From an uncultured Collinsella sp. (GTDB lineage Bacteria; Actinomycetota; Coriobacteriia; Coriobacteriales; Coriobacteriaceae), in NCBI GenBank assembly GCA_900556515.1, contig USPH01000001.1, forward strand, positions 1 through 21,683: 21,683 nt of DNA, read 5' to 3'. The notes below the pieces were generated by a model. It was given only the letters and a program-made list of their open reading frames with translations. It searched no databases and had not been told where the DNA came from. This document shows, one piece after another, positions 8,149 through 15,098 of the stretch. The translations under genes were made by a program, and so were the position numbers. How positions within the stretch are numbered: the stretch's first letter is position 1; each line of letters opens with the position of its first letter.

Positions 8149-8886
8149 CTAAACGTTTGCTCGGTTGGTGAAGATGCCCTTTTTGGAAGTCCCCTGAACG
8201 TCGGAGCCCTTCTTAACCTTCTTACCGTCCTTGGTGTAGTAGGAGTAGTAGTACTCGCTGGTCTCGGTCTCGCAGTAGTTCATGACGGTACCGATGAGCT
8301 TGACCTTCTCGGACTTCTTAAGCTGGCCGATAGCGTTGAGCGCCTCCTCGCGCTTGGTGAAGTCCTCGCGCACCACGAACAGCGTACCGTCGGTCAGGCT
8401 GGCAATCTCGGCAGCATCGATGAAGGTGCCGACCGGGGGAGCATCAAAGATGACGTACTGGAACTTGGCAGACAGTGCCTTTACCAGCTTGGCAAAGCGG
8501 TGAGAGACGATGATGTCGGCAGGATTGGGAATATGCGGCTCGGCATCGAGGAAGTAGAAGTTCTTCTGACCCGTCTCGACAATCGCCTGGTCAATAGAAA
8601 CCTGCTCGGAAAGGACTGCATAGAGTCCGCCGCGTGAGCGGACGCCGAGCATATCGGCAAGGGACCTGCGACGCATATCAGCCTCGACCAGCAGGACGCT
8701 CTTGCCGCTGGTGGCGATAGCCTGGGCAAGGTTGATGGAAACCGTAGACTTGCCCTCGTTGGGAATCGAGGACGTAACGGTGATGGTGCGAATGGGGTCG
8801 TCCACGCTCGCAAAGCGGATGTTGGCCAGAAGGGTCTTGGCGGCATTCTGTACAACGAGCTTATCGGTGTTCTTTGCCTTAGCCAT
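8149..8886 (-). CDS. CpsD/CapB family bacterial tyrosine kinase
   Basis: Cytoplasmic BY-kinase of 245 residues that autophosphorylates on C-terminal tyrosines when activated by its membrane partner. Walker A is SSIPNEGKST (residues 39-48), the BY-kinase-specific Walker A' is VLLVEADMRR (64-73) and Walker B is VIFDAPP (145-151). The C-terminal tyrosine cluster EYYYSYY (residues 211-217) has five tyrosines, followed by a lysine-rich tail. The kinase and the membrane activator are separate proteins, as in Firmicutes and Actinomycetota. The ATG lies 2 bases after the stop of the chain-length protein, with AAGGTGG inside that gene's end as ribosome binding site, so translation is likely coupled. 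Expected role: phosphorylation-dependent control of polysaccharide export or polymer length. Confidence 0.95.
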   Translation of the reverse strand: MAKAKNTDKLVVQNAAKTLLANIRFASVDDPIRTITVTSSIPNEGKSTVSINLAQAIATSGKSVLLVEADMRRRSLADMLGVRSRGGLYAVLSEQVSIDQAIVETGQKNFYFLDAEPHIPNPADIIVSHRFAKLVKALSAKFQYVIFDAPPVGTFIDAAEIASLTDGTLFVVREDFTKREEALNAIGQLKKSEKVKLIGTVMNYCETETSEYYYSYYTKDGKKVKKGSDVQGTSKKGIFTNRANV

Positions 8887-8888
8887 GC

Positions 8889-9545
8889 CTATTTACCACC
8901 TTTCATAGCCGGAATTCGGCCAACAACGGGAATGCCCAGGAGCTCTTCCGCCTCTTCGGCACCGCGGATGCGGGTATTGAGCATGTCTGCCAAAACGACA
9001 TAGGCGACTGCGATAAAGATACCGGCGAGGAACGCGACGGCAATATACAGCGTGCGCTTGGGGCCGCTGGGGGCTTCGGGGGTCTTAGCCTCGTCGATAA
9101 CGTTGATGCTCTGGGCAGCGCCGACGTTCTGAGCGACCGTACTCACCGAGCTAGCTATGGCCTTTGCGACCTCAGCCGTCTCCTTGGCATCGGTGCCGGT
9201 AACCGAAAGCGTAATGACACGCGTGGTGGTCTCGGAGGAAACAGACACCTTGTAGTCATCCAGATCGGTGAGGCCCAGTTCCTTGGCGGCGCCGCTCTTA
9301 ACGCTATCGCTATCCAGCAGCGTGGCGATATCGTTGGAAAGCATCTGGCTCGCCGAGAGATCGTTGTAGCTCATCTGGCCGCTATCGTCGGTCTTGGCGA
9401 GAATGTACATGCTCGTCGTCGCGGTATAGGTGTTGTCCATCGCGGCGAAGGACACGATGCCCATGGCGATCGCGCAGACCACCGGAAGGGTGATGACCAG
9501 CTTGAGGTGCTTCTTCAGCAGCTGGAACAGTTCGAGAAGGGTCAT
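8889..9545 (-). CDS. Wzz/CpsC/YveK-type polysaccharide chain-length regulator
   Basis: Membrane activator of the downstream kinase (218 residues). It has the usual two-helix layout: helix one at about residues 15-34 (LKLVITLPVVCAIAMGIV), an extracytoplasmic domain, a proline-containing TPEAPSGPKR motif before the second helix, and helix two at about 166-187. The short cytoplasmic C-terminal tail (DMLNTRIRGAEEAEELLGI onwards) is the part that activates CpsD-type kinases. Spacing of GAAAGG before the ATG is acceptable. It is the first gene of the three-gene unit, with a 195-bp intergenic region upstream. Confidence 0.93.
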   Translation of the reverse strand: MTLLELFQLLKKHLKLVITLPVVCAIAMGIVSFAAMDNTYTATTSMYILAKTDDSGQMSYNDLSASQMLSNDIATLLDSDSVKSGAAKELGLTDLDDYKVSVSSETTTRVITLSVTGTDAKETAEVAKAIASSVSTVAQNVGAAQSINVIDEAKTPEAPSGPKRTLYIAVAFLAGIFIAVAYVVLADMLNTRIRGAEEAEELLGIPVVGRIPAMKGGK

Positions 9546-9637
9546 GCAGCTTGCCTTTCATTTCCCCAGTTCGGATTGACAAAACTGTCCGTATGTTATC
9601 GCATCTTTTTACCGAGACCAAACTCTATACATAAGAA

Positions 9638-9651
9638 ACAGGCTCTCCTGT
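9638..9651 (-). promoter_or_regulatory. Candidate operator/promoter region of the capsule-regulation unit
   Basis: ACAGGCTCTCCTGT is an inverted repeat with 5-bp arms, 92 bases before the chain-length gene. On the minus strand it overlaps a TTTACA hexamer that could be a -35, with TATAGA about 19 bases downstream as a weak -10. The promoter match is poor and only the palindrome is a firm observation. Confidence 0.3.
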
Positions 9652-9686
9652 AAAAATGTCGGAAGCAATCGTAAAATTGCACAACA

Positions 9687-9715
9687 ACGCCGCACCCGAA
9701 AGTCAAATGCGGCGT
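9687..9715 (-). terminator. Intrinsic-type hairpin after the PhoR-like kinase
   Basis: ACGCCGCA (9687-9694) and TGCGGCGT (9708-9715) form a perfect 8-bp stem with a 13-base loop, 26 bases past the kinase stop codon. On the minus strand it is followed by TGTTGTG and then a T-rich stretch, so the T-tract is imperfect. It separates the two-component operon from the capsule-regulation unit. Confidence 0.6.
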
Positions 9716-9740
9716 CTACATCAATACCTATGTTGTATCG

Positions 9741-11165
9741 CTATGCGAATGGCTCGTCCTGCTGTATGGGAAACGTCACCGTAATGGTGGTTCCCACGCC
9801 CAACTCGCTCGACAGATCGAGCGTGGCGTGATGATACAGGGCCGCATGCTTGACAATGGCAAGCCCCAGACCGGTTCCGCCGCGCGCCTTGGACCTACTC
9901 TTGTCCACGCGATAGAACCGCTCAAATACCTTGCCCTGTTCTTCAGGCGCGATACCGATTCCCGTGTCGGCGACCGCAAGGAACGGATGGCCTTCGTCGT
10001 TGGTGCCGCACTGCAGCGTAACCGTACCGCCGGGTCGATTGTAGCGGATGGCGTTGCTTGCCAGATTATAGATGAGCTCGTCAATCAAGCGCGACACGCC
10101 CTCGATGACCACAGGCTTGGTCTCATGACTTATCGTCACATTCGCCTGACGGGCGACCTGTTCAAGACGCTGCTCAACCGCGTAGATGGCACGCGAGAGC
10201 TCAATAGGCTCCGTGGACCCAATGGGCACCGCCTCGCCCTCAGTTGCACGCTCGGCCTCGTCCAAGTTAGACAGCGTAAGGATGTCGTTGACAAGCGCTG
10301 CTAAGCGGCCCGCCTCACGATAGATGCGACCGCCAAAGTTGCGCAGGTCGTCCTCGCCCTCGACCATGCCATTTGCGATGAGCTCGGCATAGCCCGAAAT
10401 CGCCGTAAGCGGCGTCTTGAGCTCATGGGTGATATTCGCCGTGAACTCGCGGCGCATACGATCGTTGTCCGCCAGCACCGCCATTTGGCGCTTGAGTTCC
10501 TGGCGCTGCGACTCGATACGCTCAAGCATGGGGACCATCTCGGCATAGGCGTGCTCATAGCTACGGCGTGGGTGGTCCAAATCCACCTCTTGCAACGGCG
10601 CGATGATGGCACGGGACTCGCGGCGCGCCATAAAAAACGAGAGTACCGCGCCCGCTGCTGCGATAAGCAGCATCGGCGCCACCATCGACAGCAAAATCGA
10701 TGCAACGCCAGGCTGGGCCTGCGCCAAGCGGACAACCTGGCCGTTATCAAGGGCGACGGCGCGATACAGCATAATCTCGTCGAGCGTAGAGCTTGCGCGC
10801 TCCGCGGAACCCGAACCATTCTCAAAGGCCTCGATGACCTCGGGGCGATCGCCATGGTTGGGCAGTGTGGAAGGCGACGCCTCGTTGTCGTAGGCAACCG
10901 ATCCATCCTTGTTAATCAGCGTGATGCGCAAGTCCTCGCGATCGAGACTACGCAAGAACGGGATGGGCTCCTGCTGTTCGTCGAGAGCGGCAGCAATGAG
11001 CTCGGTTTCCTGCGCCAGATTGGCACTCGTGGCATCCGCCAAGGTGTTTTGCACAAAGAACGCACCCAGCACCGTAAACGCCACGATAACCGCCATGGCG
11101 CAGACAAAGATCGTCACAAAAACGCGGTGCGACAGCGTATGTTTTCCCTGGGGGGCGAAGACCAC
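9741..11165 (-). CDS. PhoR-like sensor histidine kinase
   Basis: Membrane histidine kinase of 474 residues, partner of the response regulator 3 bases upstream. Helix one is at about residues 14-38 and helix two at about 157-180, enclosing a ~120-residue extracytoplasmic sensor; a linker follows without an obvious PAS domain. The phosphoacceptor is His247 in FTANITHELKTPLTAISGYAE. The catalytic domain shows an N box (DELIYNLASNAIRYN), G1 (DTGIGI), F box (FERFYRVDKSRS) and G2 (GGTGLGLAIVKHA). The start is GTG at 11165, with GGAGGAG at the end of the regulator gene as its binding site, indicating coupled translation. Assignment to phosphate sensing rests on the pstB gene two genes upstream and on overall similarity to PhoR; the signal itself is not provable from sequence. 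Confidence 0.93.
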   Translation of the reverse strand: MVFAPQGKHTLSHRVFVTIFVCAMAVIVAFTVLGAFFVQNTLADATSANLAQETELIAAALDEQQEPIPFLRSLDREDLRITLINKDGSVAYDNEASPSTLPNHGDRPEVIEAFENGSGSAERASSTLDEIMLYRAVALDNGQVVRLAQAQPGVASILLSMVAPMLLIAAAGAVLSFFMARRESRAIIAPLQEVDLDHPRRSYEHAYAEMVPMLERIESQRQELKRQMAVLADNDRMRREFTANITHELKTPLTAISGYAELIANGMVEGEDDLRNFGGRIYREAGRLAALVNDILTLSNLDEAERATEGEAVPIGSTEPIELSRAIYAVEQRLEQVARQANVTISHETKPVVIEGVSRLIDELIYNLASNAIRYNRPGGTVTLQCGTNDEGHPFLAVADTGIGIAPEEQGKVFERFYRVDKSRSKARGGTGLGLAIVKHAALYHHATLDLSSELGVGTTITVTFPIQQDEPFA

Positions 11166-11168
11166 GGG

Positions 11169-11897
11169 TTACTCCTCCGATGCGGTGGCCGCGGTGTCGT
11201 CACCTTCGGCACCATCACCGGCAGAAGGCTCGGCCAAGCGGTAGCCCACGCCGCGCACGGTCTCGATGGCGCTGGCATGCTCGCCCAGTTTTTGGCGAAG
11301 CGTCTGCACGTGCACGTCAACGGTGCGCGAACCGCCGTCGAAGTCCCAACCCCATACGCTCTGCAGCAACGACTCGCGGGTAAAAACCACGCCGGGCTTG
11401 CGCATGAGGTACTCGAGCAGGTCGAACTCGCGCAGGGTGAGCTTAAGCGGCTCGCCGGCAACGGTCACCTCGCGATGGCTGGGCGAGAGCACGATGTCGC
11501 CCACGCTGAGCACATCGCTCGCCTGCTTGACCATGCCGCCGCGACGCAGCAGTGCGCGGCAGCGGCTGGCGAGCTCCATGAGCGAGAAGGGTTTAGTCAG
11601 GTAATCGTCGGCACCGCCATCGAGCGCCATCACCTTGTCGAGCTCGGTGTCCTTGGCAGTAAGCATCATGATGGGCACCGTCGCCGTCAGGCGGTCGGCG
11701 CGCAGGCGACGCATAATCGCCAAACCATCGGTATCGGGCAGCATGATGTCGAGCAGGACAGCATCGGGTACCCGTCGCGCCACGGCGGCCTTAAACTCGC
11801 CGTCGCACGAAAAGCCCTCGGCCTCGATTCCCTGCTTGCGCAGCGCATAGACCGTCAAATCCCTGATGTTGTCATCGTCCTCGACGTAATAGATCAT
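11169..11897 (-). CDS. PhoB-like OmpR-family response regulator
   Basis: Two-domain DNA-binding regulator of 242 residues. The receiver domain has the acidic pocket EDDD (residues 6-9), phosphoacceptor Asp50 in LLDIMLP, Thr80 in MLTAK and Lys102 in LTKPF. The C-terminal OmpR/PhoB winged helix (about residues 130-228) includes LTLREFDLLEYLM and the recognition helix region SRTVDVHVQTLRQKLG, ending VRGVGYRL. The ATG at 11897 follows AAAGGGG at 7 bases; an upstream in-frame start at 11921 has no such site. It lies between pstB and its kinase, so a role in phosphate-starvation control is the most likely reading, though other envelope signals are possible. Confidence 0.93.
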   Translation of the reverse strand: MIYYVEDDDNIRDLTVYALRKQGIEAEGFSCDGEFKAAVARRVPDAVLLDIMLPDTDGLAIMRRLRADRLTATVPIMMLTAKDTELDKVMALDGGADDYLTKPFSLMELASRCRALLRRGGMVKQASDVLSVGDIVLSPSHREVTVAGEPLKLTLREFDLLEYLMRKPGVVFTRESLLQSVWGWDFDGGSRTVDVHVQTLRQKLGEHASAIETVRGVGYRLAEPSAGDGAEGDDTAATASEE

Positions 11898-11937
11898 GTT
11901 GAACCCCTTTGCGGCCGGCATGACCGCATCTTAACCC

Positions 11938-11951
11938 TAAAGGTACCTTTA
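11938..11951. promoter_or_regulatory. 14-bp perfect palindrome between pstB and the PhoB-like gene
   Basis: TAAAGGTACCTTTA is a perfect palindrome 41 bases before the regulator's start codon, in a 64-bp gap. It could be an autoregulatory operator. It has no loop, so it is a poor terminator candidate. Confidence 0.4.
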
Positions 11952-11961
11952 CTAGATGGTA

Positions 11962-12837
11962 TCAGCCAAAACGTCCCGTCAAATAATCCGCCGTGCGCGG
12001 ATCGGTCGGATTTTTAAAGAGCTGCGCGGTGGGCGCGTGCTCCACCAACTCACCCAGCAAGAAAAACGCGACCGAATCGGAAATACGCGCGGCCTGCTGC
12101 ATGTTGTGCGTCACGACCACGAGCGTGCATGTCTCCTTGAGCTCGCAGGCCAGCTGCTCAACCACCAGCGTCGACACAGGGTCGAGTGCCGAGGTCGGCT
12201 CGTCCATCAGCAGAATGTCGGGCTGCACGGCAAGCGCGCGGGCGATGCACAGGCGCTGCTGCTGTCCACCCGAAAGACCCAGGCCCGACTCTTTGAGCTT
12301 GTCCTTGACCTCGTCCCACAGGGCAGCGCGACGCAGGGAGTCCTCGACCAGCTCATCGAGCACGACGCGGTCACGCACTCCCATGCCGCGAGGACCGTAC
12401 GCGACGTTGTCGTAGATGCTCATGGGAAACGGGTTGGGGCGCTGAAACACCATGCCCACGCGCTGGCGAAGGCGGCAGATGTCGTAATCGCCCAGGATAT
12501 CTTGACCATCGAGCGCAATCTTGCCCTCGATGCGGCAATCCTTGATGCCGTCGTTCATGCGGTTAAAGCAGCGCAGCAACGTTGACTTTCCGCAGCCCGA
12601 AGGCCCGATGAACGAGGTGATCTGCTTGTCGCGGATCTTGATATTCACGTCCTTGAGCGCATGATGGTCGCCATAGAACAGGTCGAGGCCCTCGACGTCG
12701 ATGCGCGTCGGCGAGGCGGCAAGATCCTCTGCCGTGGGGCGAGTCGCATCCCCAACCTCGCGCTCGTGCGCGGCCTCAGCCTGCGCCTCCATGAGCTCCT
12801 CAAGCTCTGTAGGCTCCATCGCCGCAGCAGCCGTCAT
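11962..12837 (-). CDS. pstB: Phosphate ABC transporter ATP-binding protein PstB
   Basis: ATPase subunit of the high-affinity phosphate importer PstSCAB, acting at the inner face of the membrane. Motifs: Walker [10 protein letters not shown] (residues 78-86), Q-loop Gln132 in [20 protein letters not shown] (a PstB hallmark), signature LSGGQQQR (188-195), Walker B ILLMDEP (208-214) and H-loop His244. The first ~43 residues are an acidic, Glu/Ala-rich extension not found in typical ~255-residue PstB proteins. The ATG at 12837 is preferred because GGAGGT lies 7 bases upstream; the in-frame ATG at 12852 overlaps that binding site. No pstS, pstC, pstA or phoU is present in the window; the gene is followed by a PhoB/PhoR-like pair. 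Confidence 0.96.
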   Translation of the reverse strand: MTAAAAMEPTELEELMEAQAEAAHEREVGDATRPTAEDLAASPTRIDVEGLDLFYGDHHALKDVNIKIRDKQITSFIGPSGCGKSTLLRCFNRMNDGIKDCRIEGKIALDGQDILGDYDICRLRQRVGMVFQRPNPFPMSIYDNVAYGPRGMGVRDRVVLDELVEDSLRRAALWDEVKDKLKESGLGLSGGQQQRLCIARALAVQPDILLMDEPTSALDPVSTLVVEQLACELKETCTLVVVTHNMQQAARISDSVAFFLLGELVEHAPTAQLFKNPTDPRTADYLTGRFG

Positions 12838-12852
12838 ACCGCATACCTCCAT

Positions 12853-12929
12853 ATCGATATCAATTCAGCAGTATCGATAGTAGGAATCGTGGCTCATACG
12901 CACGTGAGCACATTGTCAAGTGTTTGTAA
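12853..12929 (-). promoter_or_regulatory. pstB upstream region: candidate promoter, direct repeat and inverted repeat
   Basis: On the minus strand a perfect -35 hexamer TTGACA (12914-12919) is present, but the best -10 (TATGAG) is at a short 15-base spacing. TTACAA (12924-12929) precedes TTGACA by 10 bases, giving a TTnACA-type direct repeat that resembles PhoP/PhoB boxes of Gram-positive bacteria. Closer to the gene, ATCGATA (12853-12859) and TATCGAT (12872-12878) form a perfect inverted repeat with a 12-base spacer. These are sequence patterns only. Confidence 0.4.
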
Positions 12930-12940
12930 GGGCACGCTGG

Positions 12941-14179
12941 CTATGCGGCGGGCAGCTCGATGGTGAATATCGTGTGTTCGGGCGTCGATTCACATGCAAC
13001 GGTACCGCCGTGTGCCGTGATGATCTCCTTGGCAATAGCAAGGCCCAGACCGGCACCACCGCGATTGGTCGCACGCGCCGCATCCAGGCGATAGAACTTC
13101 TCAAAGATCACCTTGAGCTTAGCCGCAGGGATGGGATCGCCCTGATTAATAAAGCGCACGCGCACGCCGCCGTCGTCTTGGCGCCTGGCCTCAATCGTGA
13201 TAGTCGAGCCCTCATAGCTATAGGCGACGGCGTTTTTCATGATGTTGTTGAACACGCGGGCCATCTTGTCGCCATCCACGAGCACCGTCAGGTCCTCGCG
13301 AATATCAACTTGGGCTTCCTTATGCTGCTCGTTGAGGATGGGATAGAACTCGTCAGCCACCTGAGCCAGCAGCAACCCCAGATCAACATAGCCGCGCGTG
13401 AGCACGATATCGTGGAAGTCAAAGCGCGTGATATCGAAGAACTCTTCGATGAGCACATCGAGCCGGTGCGCCTTGTCGAGAGCCACGCCCGTAAAGTGCG
13501 CACGTTGCTCAACCGGCAGCTCAGGAGCCTCTTGCAGCAGCGAAAGATAGCCCACCACACTGGCAAGCGGGGTGCGTAGGTCATGTGCCAAGTACGTGAC
13601 CAGATCGTCCTTGCGATGCGACTCGTCACGCAGAGCTTGCTGCACCTTGCGCTCACGGTCACGCACGCGGTTAAGGGCGCCCTCGACCTCCAAGAAGTCG
13701 CCGTCGATGTTGTCCCAGGTGTCGGGGTGATCGATCAGGCGATCTTGAATACGAGCGGCCAGCACACAATCGGCATGCTGCTCGCCCTGCTCGTAGCCCT
13801 GGTAGTACAGGGTGCGGCCGCACAAGAACAGCACACACACGGCAAGCGCCAGCACAAAGCCAAGCATGTTGAATACAAAGCCGGCATCGAACAGCACCGG
13901 CCCTTCGATGCCGCCGAGCGCCATGGCGCCAATCGCCAACGTCATGGCCCACGCGGCGCCGCCAATCACCACGCAGCGGCACACGATCTCAAATCGATCG
14001 ATCAGCAAAAAGCCGACAAGCAGCACCGCCAAGATTCCGACGATGTTGTCGATGCCAATCAGCAGCAGGCTCAGCAAAAAGAGCAGCACCGTTGCAAGCG
14101 CGCGGTTGTCGACGACCAACCTCACGTATTCAAAGAGCCGATCGGGCACCTCGAACGCTTGCCTATCGTCTTTTGTCAT
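12941..14179 (-). CDS. VanS-like sensor histidine kinase
   Basis: Membrane histidine kinase of 412 residues paired with the VanR-like regulator 26 bases upstream. The N-terminal 120 residues hold about four hydrophobic helices (roughly 28-60, 68-90, 99-120) with little extracytoplasmic sequence. His199 is the phosphoacceptor in DLVTYLAHDLRTPLASVVGY, nearly the VanS signature. The catalytic domain has NNIMKNAVAYSYEGS, FEKFYRLDAARATNRGGAGLGLAIAKEI, and a divergent G1 box (NQGDPIP) that is also usual in VanS-type kinases. The ATG at 14179 follows GAGG; the open frame continues upstream only by running into the regulator. The helix-rich sensor suggests detection of a membrane-embedded signal. No vancomycin-resistance genes are nearby. 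Confidence 0.93.
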   Translation of the reverse strand: MTKDDRQAFEVPDRLFEYVRLVVDNRALATVLLFLLSLLLIGIDNIVGILAVLLVGFLLIDRFEIVCRCVVIGGAAWAMTLAIGAMALGGIEGPVLFDAGFVFNMLGFVLALAVCVLFLCGRTLYYQGYEQGEQHADCVLAARIQDRLIDHPDTWDNIDGDFLEVEGALNRVRDRERKVQQALRDESHRKDDLVTYLAHDLRTPLASVVGYLSLLQEAPELPVEQRAHFTGVALDKAHRLDVLIEEFFDITRFDFHDIVLTRGYVDLGLLLAQVADEFYPILNEQHKEAQVDIREDLTVLVDGDKMARVFNNIMKNAVAYSYEGSTITIEARRQDDGGVRVRFINQGDPIPAAKLKVIFEKFYRLDAARATNRGGAGLGLAIAKEIITAHGGTVACESTPEHTIFTIELPAA

Positions 14180-14205
14180 ATCAAGATCCTCACAAGCGAA
14201 AAGCG

Positions 14206-14901
14206 TTATTCGATGATGTAGCCGACGCCCCAGACGTTTTTGATAAAGCGTGGCTTTTGTGCGTCGTCGCCGATCTTTTCGCGCAAGTGGCGAATATGCA
14301 CCATCACCGTATTGTTGGAGCCGGGCATAAAGTCCTCGTTCCACACCGCGCGGAACAGGTCCTCCACGGCCACCACGCTGCCGCGATGCTCGACCAGATA
14401 CAGCAAGATTGAATACTCGGTGGGCGTGAGGCGAACCGGTGAACCGTCCACTGTCACGGAACGAGCATCGCGGTTGATCTCCAAGCCGTCGAGCTGAATG
14501 GTCGGCGACTCAGCCGCCTGTGCACGGCTACCGTAGCTGGTGTAGCGGCGAAGCTGAGCGTGCACGCGCGCGATGAGCTCCAGCGGACGGAACGGCTTAA
14601 CCACGTAATCGTCCGCGCCAAGCGAAAGGCCCCCGATCTTGTCTTGCTGGGCATCGCGCGCCGTCAGCATGATCACGGGATAGGTATGGCTGGAACGGAT
14701 CGTACGCAGCAGCTCAAACCCATCGATATCGGGCAGCATGACATCAAGCAGCGCCAGATCGAACTCCTGCTCCAAAATCGCCTTGGCAGCATCGGCCCCG
14801 CTATAGGCAATCTGGACATCAAAGCCCTCTTTTGTAAGGTAGATGCCAACCAAGTCGGCGATGGCCTTCTCGTCATCAACTACCAAAATGCGCTCGTTCA
14901 T
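14206..14901 (-). CDS. VanR-like OmpR-family response regulator
   Basis: Response regulator of 231 residues. Receiver residues: acidic pocket VVDDE (Asp9, Asp10), phosphoacceptor Asp53 in LLDVMLP, Thr in MLTARD, and Lys in VVKPFRPLELIARVHAQLRRY, a stretch very like VanR of enterococci. The C-terminal winged helix has RLTPTEYSILLYLVEHRG, NTVMVHIRHLREKIGD and the ending VWGVGYIIE. The ATG at 14901 follows AGGAG at 7 bases. It is transcribed away from a D-alanyl-D-alanine carboxypeptidase on the other strand, which suggests that it may control that gene through the inverted repeat between them. This is inference from context; VanR-like regulators are also widespread as general envelope regulators. 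Confidence 0.94.
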   Translation of the reverse strand: MNERILVVDDEKAIADLVGIYLTKEGFDVQIAYSGADAAKAILEQEFDLALLDVMLPDIDGFELLRTIRSSHTYPVIMLTARDAQQDKIGGLSLGADDYVVKPFRPLELIARVHAQLRRYTSYGSRAQAAESPTIQLDGLEINRDARSVTVDGSPVRLTPTEYSILLYLVEHRGSVVAVEDLFRAVWNEDFMPGSNNTVMVHIRHLREKIGDDAQKPRFIKNVWGVGYIIE

Positions 14902-14921
14902 GCGTGCTCCTCTCGCGCTCC

Positions 14922-15059
14922 ATTATGCCTGAGGCGACGCACGCCACACACAACAAGCGTGGGTGATTAAGTCGGCCTTAAGCACCCTTGTGCCCGTTCG
15001 GGTGCGGATGTGGACCAAGCGCGCACGCGATGATCGCCGACGCCGGCAAACGATATACT
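14922..15059. promoter_or_regulatory. Divergent regulatory region between VanR-like gene and carboxypeptidase
   Basis: CATAAT on the minus strand (14922-14927) is a good -10 for the regulator gene, with no strong -35. TATACT on the plus strand (15054-15059) is a good -10 for the carboxypeptidase, also with a poor -35. Between them GGGTGATTAAG (14961-14971) and CTTAAGCACCC (14977-14987) form an 11-bp inverted repeat with one mismatch and a 5-base centre. It is well placed to be an operator acting on one or both promoters. Confidence 0.45.
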
Positions 15060-15098
15060 CTAGTTTCAGAAGAGACCATCCCGTCGAAAGCGAAATCT

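Noticed and set aside
10425..12017. Plus-strand open frame of 530 codons
   Set aside because: It runs antisense across the histidine kinase and response regulator and ends in pstB; no domain is recognisable.
14988..15098. Carboxypeptidase start at TTG 14988 or ATG 15030
   Set aside because: Both would add up to 37 residues before a normal signal peptide, lie upstream of the best -10 element and lack a ribosome binding site; GTG at 15099 fits better.
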